From Arsenophonus nilaparvatae (lineage in GTDB: Bacteria > Pseudomonadota > Gammaproteobacteria > Enterobacterales > Enterobacteriaceae), in assembly GCF_000757905.1 (NCBI RefSeq), contig NZ_JRLH01000007.1: a stretch of 64,000 bases of DNA; one strand, written 5' to 3'. Shown here piece after piece: positions 9,484 through 19,316 of the stretch. Every line of letters starts with the position of its first letter. Position 1 is the first letter of the stretch. The position numbers and the translations under genes were made by a program. The notes under the pieces are model-generated. The model was not told the DNA's origin and ran no database searches. It saw only the letters and a program-made list of their open reading frames with translations.

Positions 9484-10110
9484 ATGAACTTAATAACCTA
9501 TTTTAAAACTTTATTAGATAAAACAGATATTATTTTGACCGATCAACAAATACAACAGCTAATTGTCTATATTGAGTTATTAAATAAATGGAATAAAACA
9601 TATAATTTAACATCAGTTAGATCACCAGAACAAATGGTTGTTCGTCATATTTTAGATAGTATTATTGTTGACAAATATCTTATCGGTAAACGATTCATTG
9701 ATGTGGGTACAGGCCCAGGATTACCTGGTATACCCCTTGCTATTGTTCGCCCCAATGATCATTTCACACTATTAGATAGTTTGGGAAAACGGGTTAGGTT
9801 TTTGCGACAAATACAACATGAATTGATGCTTAAGAACATCGAGCCTATTCAAAAACGAGTTGAACAGTACCAACCAGTAGAAAAATTTGATGGCATAATT
9901 AGCCGAGCATTTGCTTCATTACAGGATATGCTTTCATGGTGTCAACATCTTCCGAAGAAAAATGGAGGACAGTTTTACGCACTTAAAGGTATCCTTTCTG
10001 CAAATGAAATATCAACTTTTTCTTCTAATTTTAAGATAAATAAAATTATTTCGTTGGATGTACCAGAACTCGATGAACAGCGACATTTAGTGATTTTAGG
10101 ATTCAACTAA
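9484..10110 (+). CDS. rsmG: 16S rRNA m7G527 methyltransferase RsmG
   Basis: SAM-dependent methyltransferase that makes m7G527 in 16S rRNA. The class I SAM-binding motif is FIDVGTGPGLPGIPLAI (about residues 65-81), followed by LLDSLGKRVRFLRQIQ and the catalytic-region ISRAFASL. I place the start at ATG 9484, one base after the mnmG stop, since GGAG (9472-9475) gives an 8-base spacing; a GTG at 9475 overlapping mnmG is possible but has no spacing for a ribosome site. That gives 208 residues against 207 in E. coli. Co-transcribed with mnmG. Confidence 0.95.
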   Translation: MNLITYFKTLLDKTDIILTDQQIQQLIVYIELLNKWNKTYNLTSVRSPEQMVVRHILDSIIVDKYLIGKRFIDVGTGPGLPGIPLAIVRPNDHFTLLDSLGKRVRFLRQIQHELMLKNIEPIQKRVEQYQPVEKFDGIISRAFASLQDMLSWCQHLPKKNGGQFYALKGILSANEISTFSSNFKINKIISLDVPELDEQRHLVILGFN

Positions 10111-10423
10111 TATTGTTTTTGATCAAAAAAAGTGACATTTTTTAGTCATAAAAAATAAATTTTTAAATGTTACCATTATTTTTATATCAAAATTTTAAAC
10201 AGAAAATACATTAACTTAATTGTTACATTTGAATAACAGGAAAAGGATAATAAACTTATTGATATATTATATTATTAATTAGTTATATAAGATTATCTAC
10301 ATGCATTTCTCCTCTTTATTTTTAATAAAGAAATTATTAATATTTTATCTTTGATTTTTTATCTTTGATTTTTCAATTTTTTTTACTTATTTCTTTTTAA
10401 GTAAATTAATAACCATATTAAAA

Positions 10424-10439
10424 TGTGACAAAGATCATA
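10424..10439. promoter_or_regulatory. Possible CRP-type site upstream of atp operon
   Basis: TGTGACAAAGATCATA matches the CRP pattern TGTGA-N6-TCACA at 9 of 10 consensus bases. It is about 130 bp upstream of the candidate atp promoter, too far for simple class I activation, so function is uncertain. Confidence 0.3.
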
Positions 10440-10550
10440 TTTTAAAATTTAATATAATTAAATAATAGTAATTAAATTGACATTATTTTGTTTATTTTCG
10501 TGTTGGATCGAAAATTTTAAATATTTGTTCACGTTTTCGCTACTTATTGA

Positions 10551-10578
10551 TTGAATTCATTTTTAGGGGTCGTATAAT
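10551..10578 (+). promoter_or_regulatory. Candidate atp operon promoter
   Basis: A -35 element TTGAAT (10551-10556) and -10 TATAAT (10573-10578) are 16 bp apart, about 95 bp before atpI. The rest of the 562-bp gap 10111-10672 is very AT-rich and holds no gene I can support. Confidence 0.6.
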
Positions 10579-10672
10579 TTGCAAGTTTTTGTCTCTTGAC
10601 ACTCTCGAGCAAAGGCAGTTTTATACGCACTCAGCAATTTAAGGTTTAAAATACTGGGAGAATATAAGAGTC

Positions 10673-11047
10673 ATGTCTGTTTCCCTCTACAACGGTAAAA
10701 TTGCTTTAAAACTGTTGTTATTTCAGTTAATGGCGCTTGTGGTCCTCAGTATAGCTTTCTACATGAATAGTGTAGAATGGGGCTTATCTGCTTTTGCGGG
10801 TGGATTCGCATGTTGGTTACCTAATGCTTTATTTATGCTGTTAATACGTTATCAAAAGGCAGTTAAAAAAGATGTTCCTATTCACATTGCATGGTTTTTT
10901 ACCATTGGTGAGGGAGTAAAAGTTATTATAGCAATAACTGTATTGGTAATTGCTTTAGGTATATTTAAAGCAGCATTTGTACCATTAGGTTTGACCTATT
11001 TAGCTATGTTGATTATTCACATCATTACACCAGCTGTAATTAGATAG
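10673..11047 (+). CDS. atpI: ATP synthase accessory protein AtpI
   Basis: 124-residue membrane protein with four predicted helices, first gene of the atp operon as in E. coli (126 residues). AtpI helps assembly of the c-ring and is not part of the finished enzyme. The start MSVSLYNGKIALKLLLFQ and SAFAGGFACWLPNALFM resemble the E. coli protein. It is separated from atpB by 36 bp. The low-stoichiometry promoter-proximal gene is the most divergent member of the operon here, as is usual. Confidence 0.93.
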   Translation: MSVSLYNGKIALKLLLFQLMALVVLSIAFYMNSVEWGLSAFAGGFACWLPNALFMLLIRYQKAVKKDVPIHIAWFFTIGEGVKVIIAITVLVIALGIFKAAFVPLGLTYLAMLIIHIITPAVIR

Positions 11048-11083
11048 TGAGCATTTTTAAACAACAAAAGGGTAAAAGACATC

Positions 11084-11908
11084 ATGTCTGCATCAGGAGA
11101 AGTGATGACTGCGGGAAGCTACATAGGACACCATCTAAATAATCTTCAGTTGGACCTGCGTACCTTCAAATTAGTTGATCCCCATAATAACAATGATCCG
11201 ACGTTTTGGACGTTAAATATTGACTCGCTTTTTTTCTCAGTTGTCCTTGGAATTATTTTTTTGTGGCTCTTTAGAAAAATTGCTGTTAATGCAACCAGCG
11301 GCGTACCTGGTAAGTTACAAACTGCAATAGAAATGGTCATCGGTTTTGTCGATAATACCGTTCGTGATATGTATCATGGTAAGAGCAAAGTCATTGCACC
11401 TTTAGCTTTGACGGTGTTTGTTTGGGTGTTATTAATGAATACCATGGATTTGTTACCAATCGATTTACTTCCCTATATTGGAGAACATTACCTGGGATTG
11501 CCAGCATTGCGTGTTGTTCCAACCGCAGATGTAAGCATTACTATGTCAATGGCGATTGGTGTATTTATCTTGATCATTTTCTACAGTATCAAAATGAAAG
11601 GATTAAGTGGGTTTACGAAAGAATTAACTTTACAACCATTCAATCATCCTATTTTTATTCCCATTAATTTGATTCTAGAAGGTGTTAGTCTGCTGTCTAA
11701 ACCGGTATCTCTAGGTTTACGGTTATTCGGTAATATGTATGCAGGTGAATTGATCTTCATTCTTATTGCGGCTTTGTTACCTTGGTGGTCACAGTGGATA
11801 CTTAACCTACCTTGGGCGATTTTCCATATACTGATTATTACGTTGCAAGCCTTTATTTTTATGGTTCTAACTATCGTTTATTTATCGATCGCGTCAGAAG
11901 AACATTAA
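11084..11908 (+). CDS. atpB: F1Fo ATP synthase subunit a
   Basis: Inner-membrane Fo stator subunit (274 residues, E. coli 271) with the two proton half-channels. The essential Arg lies in SKPVSLGLRLFGNMYAGE, and the C-terminal helix LQAFIFMVLTIVYLSIASEEH is nearly identical to E. coli. The N-terminal YIGHHLNNLQLDLRTF is also conserved, which supports the start at 11084. It carries out proton translocation against the c-ring encoded next. Confidence 0.97.
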   Translation: MSASGEVMTAGSYIGHHLNNLQLDLRTFKLVDPHNNNDPTFWTLNIDSLFFSVVLGIIFLWLFRKIAVNATSGVPGKLQTAIEMVIGFVDNTVRDMYHGKSKVIAPLALTVFVWVLLMNTMDLLPIDLLPYIGEHYLGLPALRVVPTADVSITMSMAIGVFILIIFYSIKMKGLSGFTKELTLQPFNHPIFIPINLILEGVSLLSKPVSLGLRLFGNMYAGELIFILIAALLPWWSQWILNLPWAIFHILIITLQAFIFMVLTIVYLSIASEEH

Positions 11909-11959
11909 TTTCAACTTATTAATAAATTTTTATTTAACTGAAACAAACTGGAGACTGTC

Positions 11960-12199
<240 letters not shown>

Positions 12200-12258
12200 T
12201 AACACAAGCCAAATGGGAAAGAACATTAATATGTTAATTTTTAAAGAGGTATTGTGCG

Positions 12259-12729
12259 ATGAATCTTAATGCGACAATCCTCGGCCAGGCTATTGCATTT
12301 GTCCTGTTTGTTTTGTTTTGTATGAAGTATGTATGGCCTCCAATTATGGCGGCGATTGAAAAACGTCAAAAAGAAATTGCTGACGGTTTATCTTCTGCAG
12401 AACGAGCTAAAAAAAACTTGGACTTGGCGAAAGCTGATGCGACCGAACGACTGAGAAAAGCAAAAGCAGAAGCACAAATCATTATTGAACAAGCTAATAA
12501 ACAACGAGTTCAAATGATTGAAGAAGCAAAAGTAGAGGCTGAAGCTGAACGTAACAAGATCGTTGCTCAAGCGCAAATCGAAATTGATGCTGAGCGTAAG
12601 CGTGCACGTGAAGAACTGCGTAAACAAGTTGCTATGTTAGCAATTTCAGGTGCAGAAAAAATAATTGAACGTTCCGTTGATGTAGCTGCTAATAGCGACA
12701 TCGTTGATAAATTGGTCAACGAACTGTAA
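12259..12729 (+). CDS. atpF: F1Fo ATP synthase subunit b
   Basis: 156 residues, the E. coli length. One N-terminal membrane helix (LGQAIAFVLFVLFCMKYVWPP) is followed by a long charged helix rich in Ala, Lys, Glu and Arg that forms the dimeric peripheral stalk (right-handed coiled coil), ending in a delta-binding tail. It links subunit a to the F1 head. It sits 59 bp after atpE and 14 bp before atpH. Confidence 0.97.
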   Translation: MNLNATILGQAIAFVLFVLFCMKYVWPPIMAAIEKRQKEIADGLSSAERAKKNLDLAKADATERLRKAKAEAQIIIEQANKQRVQMIEEAKVEAEAERNKIVAQAQIEIDAERKRAREELRKQVAMLAISGAEKIIERSVDVAANSDIVDKLVNEL

Positions 12730-12743
12730 AGGAGGAAAGGGGC

Positions 12744-13277
12744 ATGTCTGAAATTACTACGGTTGCTCGCCCCTATGCCAAAGCAGCTTTTGATTTTGCT
12801 GTAGAAAACCAACTTGTTGATAAATGGCAAAATATGCTCAGTTTTATTGCTGAAGCTACCCGTAATCAACAAATAGGTGAGCTGCTTTCTGGTTCAATAG
12901 CACCAGAAACATTAGCGAAAACATTTATCACTATTTGTGGTGATGAAATCGATGAACATGTTCGAAATCTAATTCGCATTATGGCTGAAAACGGGCGTCT
13001 AAGTACGTTACCAGAGGTTTTGAAGCAATTCATACAATTACGCGCTTTTCTGGAGTCAACCGTTGATATTGACGTCATTTCTGCCACTGAGCTAAATGAA
13101 AAACAGCAATTTAAAATTTCTGCAGCGATGGAAAAACGTCTGTCACGTAAAGTTAAGCTGAATTGCAAAATTGATAAGTCTGTTATCGCAGGAGTCATTA
13201 TCCGCGCCGGAGACCTGGTTATTGATGGTAGCGTGCGTGGTCGTATTGAGCGTTTAACTGACGTCTTGCAGTCTTAA
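12744..13277 (+). CDS. atpH: F1Fo ATP synthase subunit delta
   Basis: 177-residue soluble stator subunit sitting on top of the F1 hexamer and joining alpha to subunit b. ARPYAKAAFDFAVE at the N-terminus is the family signature, and the C-terminal GVIIRAGDLVIDGSVRGRIERL is the conserved delta C-terminal motif. A strong AAAGGAGG site precedes the start. It is followed closely by atpA. Confidence 0.97.
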   Translation: MSEITTVARPYAKAAFDFAVENQLVDKWQNMLSFIAEATRNQQIGELLSGSIAPETLAKTFITICGDEIDEHVRNLIRIMAENGRLSTLPEVLKQFIQLRAFLESTVDIDVISATELNEKQQFKISAAMEKRLSRKVKLNCKIDKSVIAGVIIRAGDLVIDGSVRGRIERLTDVLQS

Positions 13278-13291
13278 GGGGATTGGAGCAT

Positions 13292-14833
13292 ATGCAACTG
13301 AATTCCACCGAAATCAGTGAACTGATCAAGCAACGTATTGCTCAGTTTGATGTAGTGAGTGAAGCTCACAATGAAGGTACAATTGTTTCTGTTAATGATG
13401 GGATCATTCGTATTCACGGTTTAGCTGAAGTTATGCAAGGTGAGATGATAGCACTACCTGGTAATCGTTATGCTATTGCGCTCAATTTAGAGCGTGACTC
13501 AGTTGGTGCCGTTGTCATGGGACCATATGCCGACTTAGCCGAAGGTATGAAAGTAAAGTGTACAGGTCGTATTCTTGAAGTACCAGTAGGTAGAGGATTA
13601 CTTGGGCGAGTTGTTAATACCTTGGGTGAGCCAATTGATGGTAAAGGGCCTGTTGAGCATGATGGTTTCTCTGCCGTTGAAGTTATCGCCCCTGGCGTTA
13701 TTGATCGTCAATCAGTTGATCAACCTGTACAAACAGGATACAAATCCGTTGATGCTATGATCCCTATTGGGCGTGGTCAACGTGAGTTAATCATCGGTGA
13801 TCGCCAAACCGGTAAAACCGCATTAGCTGTTGATGCCATTATTAATCAGCGTGATTCGGAAATAAAATGTATTTATGTAGCAATTGGGCAAAAAGCCTCA
13901 ACTATTGCTAATGTGGTTCGCAAGCTTGAAGAGCATGGAGCACTCGAAAATACGATAGTTGTTGTTGCTACTGCATCTGAATCTGCTGCATTGCAATACC
14001 TTGCGCCTTATGCTGGCTGTACAATGGGTGAATATTTTAGAGATCGTGGCGAAGATGCGCTAATTATTTATGATGATCTCTCTAAACAAGCGGTTGCTTA
14101 TCGACAAATTTCGCTATTGTTACGGCATCCTCCTGGACGTGAAGCCTATCCAGGTGATGTTTTTTATCTTCATTCTCGTTTACTTGAGCGTGCTGCCCGT
14201 GTTAATGCTGAATATGTTGAAAAATTTACTAGTGGAGAAATCAAAGGTAAAACGGGTTCATTAACAGCATTACCGATTATTGAAACGCAAGCTGGTGATG
14301 TCTCTGCATTTGTACCTACTAATGTAATTTCAATCACGGATGGACAAATTTTCTTGGAATCTAACTTATTTAATGCGGGTATTCGCCCGGCAGTTAACCC
14401 AGGAATATCAGTATCACGTGTAGGTGGTGCGGCTCAGACTAAGATTATCAAGAAATTATCTGGTGGCATTCGTACCGCGTTGGCGCAGTATCGCGAGTTA
14501 GCTGCATTTTCACAGTTTGCTTCTGATTTAGATGATGCGACACGTAAGCAGCTTAATCATGGACAGAAAGTTACCGAATTGTTGAAACAGAAACAGTATG
14601 CACCAATGTCAGTTGCGCAGCAGGCGTTATCTTTATTTGCTGCTGAACGTGGTTATCTGGAAGATGTTGAATTAGCAAAAATTGGTGATTTTGAGACGTC
14701 ATTGCTGGCTTATGCTACTCGTGAGCATTCTATCTTGCTGAAAGAAATTGATCAGACAGGTAAATATAACGATGAAATCGAAGCTAAGTTAAATGCCTTG
14801 CTCGATTCTTTTAAAGCAACTCAATCCTGGTAA
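13292..14833 (+). CDS. atpA: F1Fo ATP synthase subunit alpha
   Basis: Non-catalytic nucleotide-binding F1 subunit, 513 residues as in E. coli. Walker A is GDRQTGKT (residues 169-176), Walker B ALIIYDD, and the arginine finger lies in the conserved PAVNPGISVSRVGG region. The open frame extends to a TTG at 13283, but ATG 13292 begins MQLNSTEISELIKQRIAQF exactly as in E. coli and is preceded by AAGGGG and GGAG. The alpha subunits alternate with beta and supply the catalytic arginine. Confidence 0.98.
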   Translation: MQLNSTEISELIKQRIAQFDVVSEAHNEGTIVSVNDGIIRIHGLAEVMQGEMIALPGNRYAIALNLERDSVGAVVMGPYADLAEGMKVKCTGRILEVPVGRGLLGRVVNTLGEPIDGKGPVEHDGFSAVEVIAPGVIDRQSVDQPVQTGYKSVDAMIPIGRGQRELIIGDRQTGKTALAVDAIINQRDSEIKCIYVAIGQKASTIANVVRKLEEHGALENTIVVVATASESAALQYLAPYAGCTMGEYFRDRGEDALIIYDDLSKQAVAYRQISLLLRHPPGREAYPGDVFYLHSRLLERAARVNAEYVEKFTSGEIKGKTGSLTALPIIETQAGDVSAFVPTNVISITDGQIFLESNLFNAGIRPAVNPGISVSRVGGAAQTKIIKKLSGGIRTALAQYRELAAFSQFASDLDDATRKQLNHGQKVTELLKQKQYAPMSVAQQALSLFAAERGYLEDVELAKIGDFETSLLAYATREHSILLKEIDQTGKYNDEIEAKLNALLDSFKATQSW

Positions 14834-14882
14834 TTCTATTCGGCCTTTATTGAGACCGTTTGGTTAATAAGGAGGAGCTGAA

Positions 14883-15746
14883 ATGGCGGGCGCAAAAGAG
14901 ATACGTTCTAAGATCGGTAGTGTTCAAAATACACAAAAGATCACTAAAGCGATGGAGATGGTTGCTGCATCCAAAATGCGCAAAACACAAGAGCGTATGG
15001 CAGCTAGTCGTCCTTATGCAGAAACTATGCGTAGTGTAATTGGTCACTTAGCATTAGGTAATTTGGAATATAAACATCCATATCTTAAAGAGCGTGATGT
15101 TAAACGTATTGGTTATTTAATTGTTTCAACTGACCGTGGTTTATGTGGTGGCTTAAATATTAATTTATTTAAAAAATTACTGACAGAAATGAAAACATGG
15201 ACTGATAAAAGTGTCCAGATTGATCTGGCATTAATTGGTTCTAAAGCAGTTTCATTCTTTAATTCGGTTGGTGGTAATATTGTTGCTCAGGTAACCGGGA
15301 TGGGAGATGATCCTTCTCTGTCTGATCTTATTGGACCCGTGAAAATTATGTTAGAAGCATATGATGAAGGGCGTCTAGATAAGTTGTATGTGGTAACTAA
15401 CAAATTTGTTAATACCATGACTCAAGTACCAACGATTACTCAATTATTGCCTCTACCTGCGGGTGATGATGAAACATTGAAAAAGAAATCTTGGGATTAT
15501 TTATATGAACCTGATCCCAAGATACTACTGGATACCCTGTTGCGTCGTTATATCGAATCACAGGTTTATCAGAGCGTCGTTGAAAACTTAGCTAGTGAAC
15601 AGGCTGCTCGAATGGTAGCAATGAAAGCAGCTACTGATAATGGTGGTAACCTGATCAAGGAGTTGCAGTTGGTTTACAATAAGGCTCGTCAAGCCAGCAT
15701 TACTCAGGAACTTACCGAAATAGTTTCGGGAGCTGCCGCAGTTTAA
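14883..15746 (+). CDS. atpG: F1Fo ATP synthase subunit gamma
   Basis: 287-residue central shaft that couples c-ring rotation to catalysis. The N-terminal helix MAGAKEIRSKIGSVQNTQKI and C-terminal helix (MKAATDNGGNLIKELQLVYN) form the coiled coil in the alpha3beta3 cavity; STDRGLCGGLN is the family signature. An AAGGAGGAG ribosome site precedes the start. Confidence 0.98.
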   Translation: MAGAKEIRSKIGSVQNTQKITKAMEMVAASKMRKTQERMAASRPYAETMRSVIGHLALGNLEYKHPYLKERDVKRIGYLIVSTDRGLCGGLNINLFKKLLTEMKTWTDKSVQIDLALIGSKAVSFFNSVGGNIVAQVTGMGDDPSLSDLIGPVKIMLEAYDEGRLDKLYVVTNKFVNTMTQVPTITQLLPLPAGDDETLKKKSWDYLYEPDPKILLDTLLRRYIESQVYQSVVENLASEQAARMVAMKAATDNGGNLIKELQLVYNKARQASITQELTEIVSGAAAV

Positions 15747-15780
15747 TGGCTAGGTTTACGAATTACGTAGAGGATTCAAG

Positions 15781-17163
15781 ATGGCTACTGGAAAGATTAT
15801 CCAGGTAATCGGCGCCGTAGTGGATGTCGAATTTCCTCAAGATGCGGTACCCAAAGTGTACGACGCGCTTGAGGTGATGAATGGTAAAGAAAAACTAATT
15901 TTAGAAGTTCAGCAGCAATTAGGTGGCGGAGTTGTTCGCTGCATCGCGATGGGGACTTCTGATGGTTTAAAACGTGGTTTAGACGCTGTTGATTTAGCTC
16001 ACCCAATTGAAGTGCCAGTCGGTAAAGCGACATTAGGGCGCATCATGAATGTATTAGGTGATCCTATCGATATGAAAGGTGAGATCGGTGAAGAAGAACG
16101 TTGGGCTATTCATCGTGCCGCCCCTAGTTATGAAGATTTATCTAATTCAACAGAATTGCTCGAAACTGGTATCAAAGTTATGGATCTTATTTGCCCATTT
16201 GCTAAAGGTGGGAAAGTAGGATTATTTGGTGGTGCTGGTGTTGGTAAAACAGTAAACATGATGGAGCTTATTCGTAATATTGCGATTGAGCATTCCGGTT
16301 ATTCAGTCTTTGCAGGCGTCGGCGAGCGGACTCGTGAAGGTAATGATTTCTATCACGAAATGACAGATTCAAATGTATTGGATAAAGTTTCTCTGGTTTA
16401 TGGTCAAATGAATGAACCGCCAGGAAACCGTCTACGTGTTGCTTTAACAGGATTGACAATTGCAGAGAAGTTTCGTGATGAAGGGCGAGATGTATTGTTA
16501 TTTATCGATAACATCTATCGCTATACATTAGCAGGAACAGAAGTCTCGGCCCTGCTTGGTCGTATGCCTTCGGCAGTGGGTTATCAACCGACCTTAGCGG
16601 AAGAAATGGGTGTATTGCAGGAGCGTATTACATCAACTAAAGCTGGTTCAATAACGTCAGTTCAGGCGGTATATGTTCCTGCCGATGATTTGACGGATCC
16701 CTCTCCAGCAACTACTTTTGCTCATTTGGATGCAACGGTCGTTCTTAGTCGTCAAATTGCGTCATTAGGTATTTATCCTGCTGTTGATCCATTGGATTCA
16801 ACTAGTCGTCAGCTTGATCCATTAGTTGTAGGGCAAGAGCACTACGACGTAGCACGTGGTGTTCAGTCTATTTTGCAGCGTTATCAAGAATTGAAAGATA
16901 TCATTGCTATTCTGGGAATGGATGAGCTGTCTGAAGAAGATAAATTGGTTGTTGCGCGCGCTCGTAAAATCCAGCGTTTCCTATCTCAACCATTCTTTGT
17001 GGCTGAAGTTTTTACTGGTTCACCGGGAAAATTTGTTTCTTTAAAAGATACTATCCGTGGCTTTAAAGGTATTTTGAATGGTGATTATGATCATCTGCCT
17101 GAGCAAGCGTTTTATATGGTAGGTACTATCGAAGAAGCGGTAGAAAAAGCGAAAAATTTATAA
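15781..17163 (+). CDS. atpD: F1Fo ATP synthase subunit beta
   Basis: Catalytic F1 subunit, 460 residues, E. coli length. Walker A GGAGVGKT (about residues 149-156), catalytic Glu in GERTREGNDFY, Walker B DVLLFIDNIYRY, and the DELSEED motif (LGMDELSEED) near the C-terminus are all intact. The three beta subunits make ATP from ADP and phosphate as gamma rotates. Followed 21 bp later by atpC. Confidence 0.98.
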   Translation: MATGKIIQVIGAVVDVEFPQDAVPKVYDALEVMNGKEKLILEVQQQLGGGVVRCIAMGTSDGLKRGLDAVDLAHPIEVPVGKATLGRIMNVLGDPIDMKGEIGEEERWAIHRAAPSYEDLSNSTELLETGIKVMDLICPFAKGGKVGLFGGAGVGKTVNMMELIRNIAIEHSGYSVFAGVGERTREGNDFYHEMTDSNVLDKVSLVYGQMNEPPGNRLRVALTGLTIAEKFRDEGRDVLLFIDNIYRYTLAGTEVSALLGRMPSAVGYQPTLAEEMGVLQERITSTKAGSITSVQAVYVPADDLTDPSPATTFAHLDATVVLSRQIASLGIYPAVDPLDSTSRQLDPLVVGQEHYDVARGVQSILQRYQELKDIIAILGMDELSEEDKLVVARARKIQRFLSQPFFVAEVFTGSPGKFVSLKDTIRGFKGILNGDYDHLPEQAFYMVGTIEEAVEKAKNL

Positions 17164-17184
17164 TGTCGCTGATGGGAGGTTGAT

Positions 17185-17601
17185 ATGGCTGCAATGACAT
17201 ACCATCTGGTTGTGGTAAGTGCTGAAAAGCAGATGTTTGACGGCCTTGTCCAGAAAATCCAGGTGACAGGCAGCGAAGGGGAGCTGGGGATTTATCCTCA
17301 ACATACACCGCTGCTAACTGCCATTAAGCCTGGCATGATACGTATTACCAAACAGTTTGGTGAAGAAGAACTAATCTATCTTTCTGGTGGTATTCTTGAA
17401 GTTCAACCAAATGGTGTTATCGTATTGGCTGATACAGCAATCCGTGGCAAGGATTTGGATGAAGCTAAGGCATTAGAATCTAAGCATAAAGCGGAAGAGC
17501 ATATTCGTAAAGCACATGGTGATGTCGATTATGCTCAAGCATCAGCAGAGTTAGCGAAGGCAATTGCTAAATTACGTGTCATCGAGCTGATGAAAAAATG
17601 A
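17185..17601 (+). CDS. atpC: F1Fo ATP synthase subunit epsilon
   Basis: 138-residue rotor subunit and intrinsic inhibitor of ATP hydrolysis. The N-terminal beta-sandwich contains GSEGELGIYPQHTPLLTAIKPG, the family signature; the C-terminal pair of helices (KAEEHIRKAHG and the AELAKAIAKLRVIEL region) can extend into F1. Last gene of the operon, followed by a hairpin terminator. Confidence 0.97.
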   Translation: MAAMTYHLVVVSAEKQMFDGLVQKIQVTGSEGELGIYPQHTPLLTAIKPGMIRITKQFGEEELIYLSGGILEVQPNGVIVLADTAIRGKDLDEAKALESKHKAEEHIRKAHGDVDYAQASAELAKAIAKLRVIELMKK

Positions 17602-17661
17602 TATAATCCTAAGAATTTATTTAAACTTTACAGCTATTTTTATAAAAATTAGGTAAATACA

Positions 17662-17700
17662 GGGAGTGAGACAATTTATTTATGTTTCGCTCCCTTTCTT
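17662..17700 (+). terminator. Intrinsic terminator of the atp operon
   Basis: An 11-bp stem with two G-T pairs (17662-17672 with 17684-17694) around an 11-base AT loop is followed by CTTTCTTTTAT. It lies 61 bp after the atpC stop. Confidence 0.8.
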
Positions 17701-17798
17701 TTATATAGATAGTAAGCTTTTTTATTTGAACGAAATATGTAGTAATTTGTTCAATAAATAGTTTTACTTTTACCTAACTGATGGAGTTATTAGGTTTT

Positions 17799-19169
17799 AT
17801 GTCTATGAACGCAAAAAGTGTTGTGATCCTCGCGGCGGGTAAAGGTACCCGCATGTATTCTGACTTACCAAAAGTTTTACATCCACTGGCAGGAAAACCA
17901 ATGGTGCAGCATGTTATCGACACATCATTATCACTTGGGGCATCTAATATTCATTTAGTTTATGGTCATGGTGCTGATTTAATTAAATTAGTTTTAGCTA
18001 ATCAATCTATTAATTGGATCTTACAGGCAGAGCAATTAGGAACAGGACATGCAATGCAGCAAGCAGCACCTTATTTTGCTGATGATGAAGATATCCTGAT
18101 GCTTTATGGTGATTCTCCACTGATCACAAAAGAAACACTTGAACGATTAATAGAAGCTAAGCCTGACGGAGGAATAGGGTTATTGACGGCAATCGTTAAT
18201 GAGCCGACAGGTTACGGGCGCATTATTCGTCAAAAAGGTGAAGTAATTGGCATTGTTGAGCAAAAAGATACAACGGAAAATCAAGCTAAAATTAACGAAA
18301 TTAATACCGGTATACTAGTTGCTAATGGTGCTGATTTAAAGCGATGGCTGAAAAAACTTAATAATAACAATGCTCAAAATGAATATTATGTTACCGATAT
18401 CATTTCATTGGCGCATGAAGAAGGCTGTAAAATAAATGCAGTTCATCCTACCAAATTGAGTGAAATGGAAGGAGTGAATAACTGTTTACAGCTTTCGGCG
18501 CTTGAACGTATTTATCAACAAGAACAGGCAGAAAAATTATTATTGGCAGGTGTTATGATTATTGACCCTGCTCGTTTTGATTTGCGCGGTACATTAAAGC
18601 ACGGGCGTAATGTAATTATTGATACTAATGTTATTATTGAAGGGGATGTTGTACTGGGTAATAATGTGCATATTCATGCCGGATGTATATTAAAAAATTG
18701 TACGATAGATGATAATTCAATTATTAGTGCTTATTCAGTTATAGAAGATTCAGAATTATCTACCGCCTGTACAATTGGCCCTTTTGCTCGTTTACGTCCA
18801 GGGACTAGACTGGCAGATAAAGTGCATATTGGTAATTTTGTTGAGGTTAAAAACACCGCTTTAGGTGCGGGTTCTAAAGCAGGGCATTTAAGTTATCTAG
18901 GTGACGCCGAAATTGGTGGAGATGTTAATATTGGCGCAGGAACAATAACTTGTAATTATGATGGGGCTAATAAATTTAAAACAATCATTGGTGATAATGT
19001 TTTTGTTGGCTCAGATACGCAAATAATTGCACCGGTTACCATTGCTAACGGGGCAACTATTGGTGCTGGAACGACGCTTACTAATGATGTTAAGGAAAAT
19101 GAACTTGTTATTAGCCGTGTTAAACAGCGGCATATTGTCAATTGGCTGCGTCCAATAAAGAAAAAATAG
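17799..19169 (+). CDS. glmU: Bifunctional GlcNAc-1-P uridyltransferase / GlcN-1-P acetyltransferase
   Basis: Makes UDP-GlcNAc for peptidoglycan and LPS. The N-terminal uridyltransferase has LAAGKGTRMYSDLPKVLH and EQLGTGHAMQQA; the C-terminal left-handed beta-helix acetyltransferase has hexapeptide repeats and GAGTITCNYDGANKFKT. The frame opens at 17781, but ATG 17799 gives 456 residues, the E. coli length; ATG 17805 is also possible. It precedes glmS, forming the standard glmUS unit. Confidence 0.96.
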   Translation: MSMNAKSVVILAAGKGTRMYSDLPKVLHPLAGKPMVQHVIDTSLSLGASNIHLVYGHGADLIKLVLANQSINWILQAEQLGTGHAMQQAAPYFADDEDILMLYGDSPLITKETLERLIEAKPDGGIGLLTAIVNEPTGYGRIIRQKGEVIGIVEQKDTTENQAKINEINTGILVANGADLKRWLKKLNNNNAQNEYYVTDIISLAHEEGCKINAVHPTKLSEMEGVNNCLQLSALERIYQQEQAEKLLLAGVMIIDPARFDLRGTLKHGRNVIIDTNVIIEGDVVLGNNVHIHAGCILKNCTIDDNSIISAYSVIEDSELSTACTIGPFARLRPGTRLADKVHIGNFVEVKNTALGAGSKAGHLSYLGDAEIGGDVNIGAGTITCNYDGANKFKTIIGDNVFVGSDTQIIAPVTIANGATIGAGTTLTNDVKENELVISRVKQRHIVNWLRPIKKK

Positions 19170-19274
19170 TCGCAAAATAAATAGTGATGATTAATCATCT
19201 ATTTTATAAATAATAAACCCAATATCTACAGGCTTTGGGAACGGTAAAACCGAATATATTAATCAGGTTACGAC

Positions 19275-19293
19275 AGCATAAGAGCTGTATGCT
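19275..19293 (+). promoter_or_regulatory. Hairpin in glmS leader, possible GlmZ-control site
   Basis: AGCATA and TATGCT pair around a 7-base loop about 25 bases before the glmS start. In E. coli an inhibitory stem-loop here hides the glmS ribosome site and is opened by the small RNA GlmZ. The equivalence is inferred from position; glmZ itself is not in this window. Confidence 0.4.
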
Positions 19294-19316
19294 CTTCTAT
19301 TTTGGAATGAAAACCG

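Noticed and set aside
14070..14264. Open frame inside atpA in another phase
   Set aside because: Shadow of the alpha subunit gene, without ribosome site or protein-like composition.
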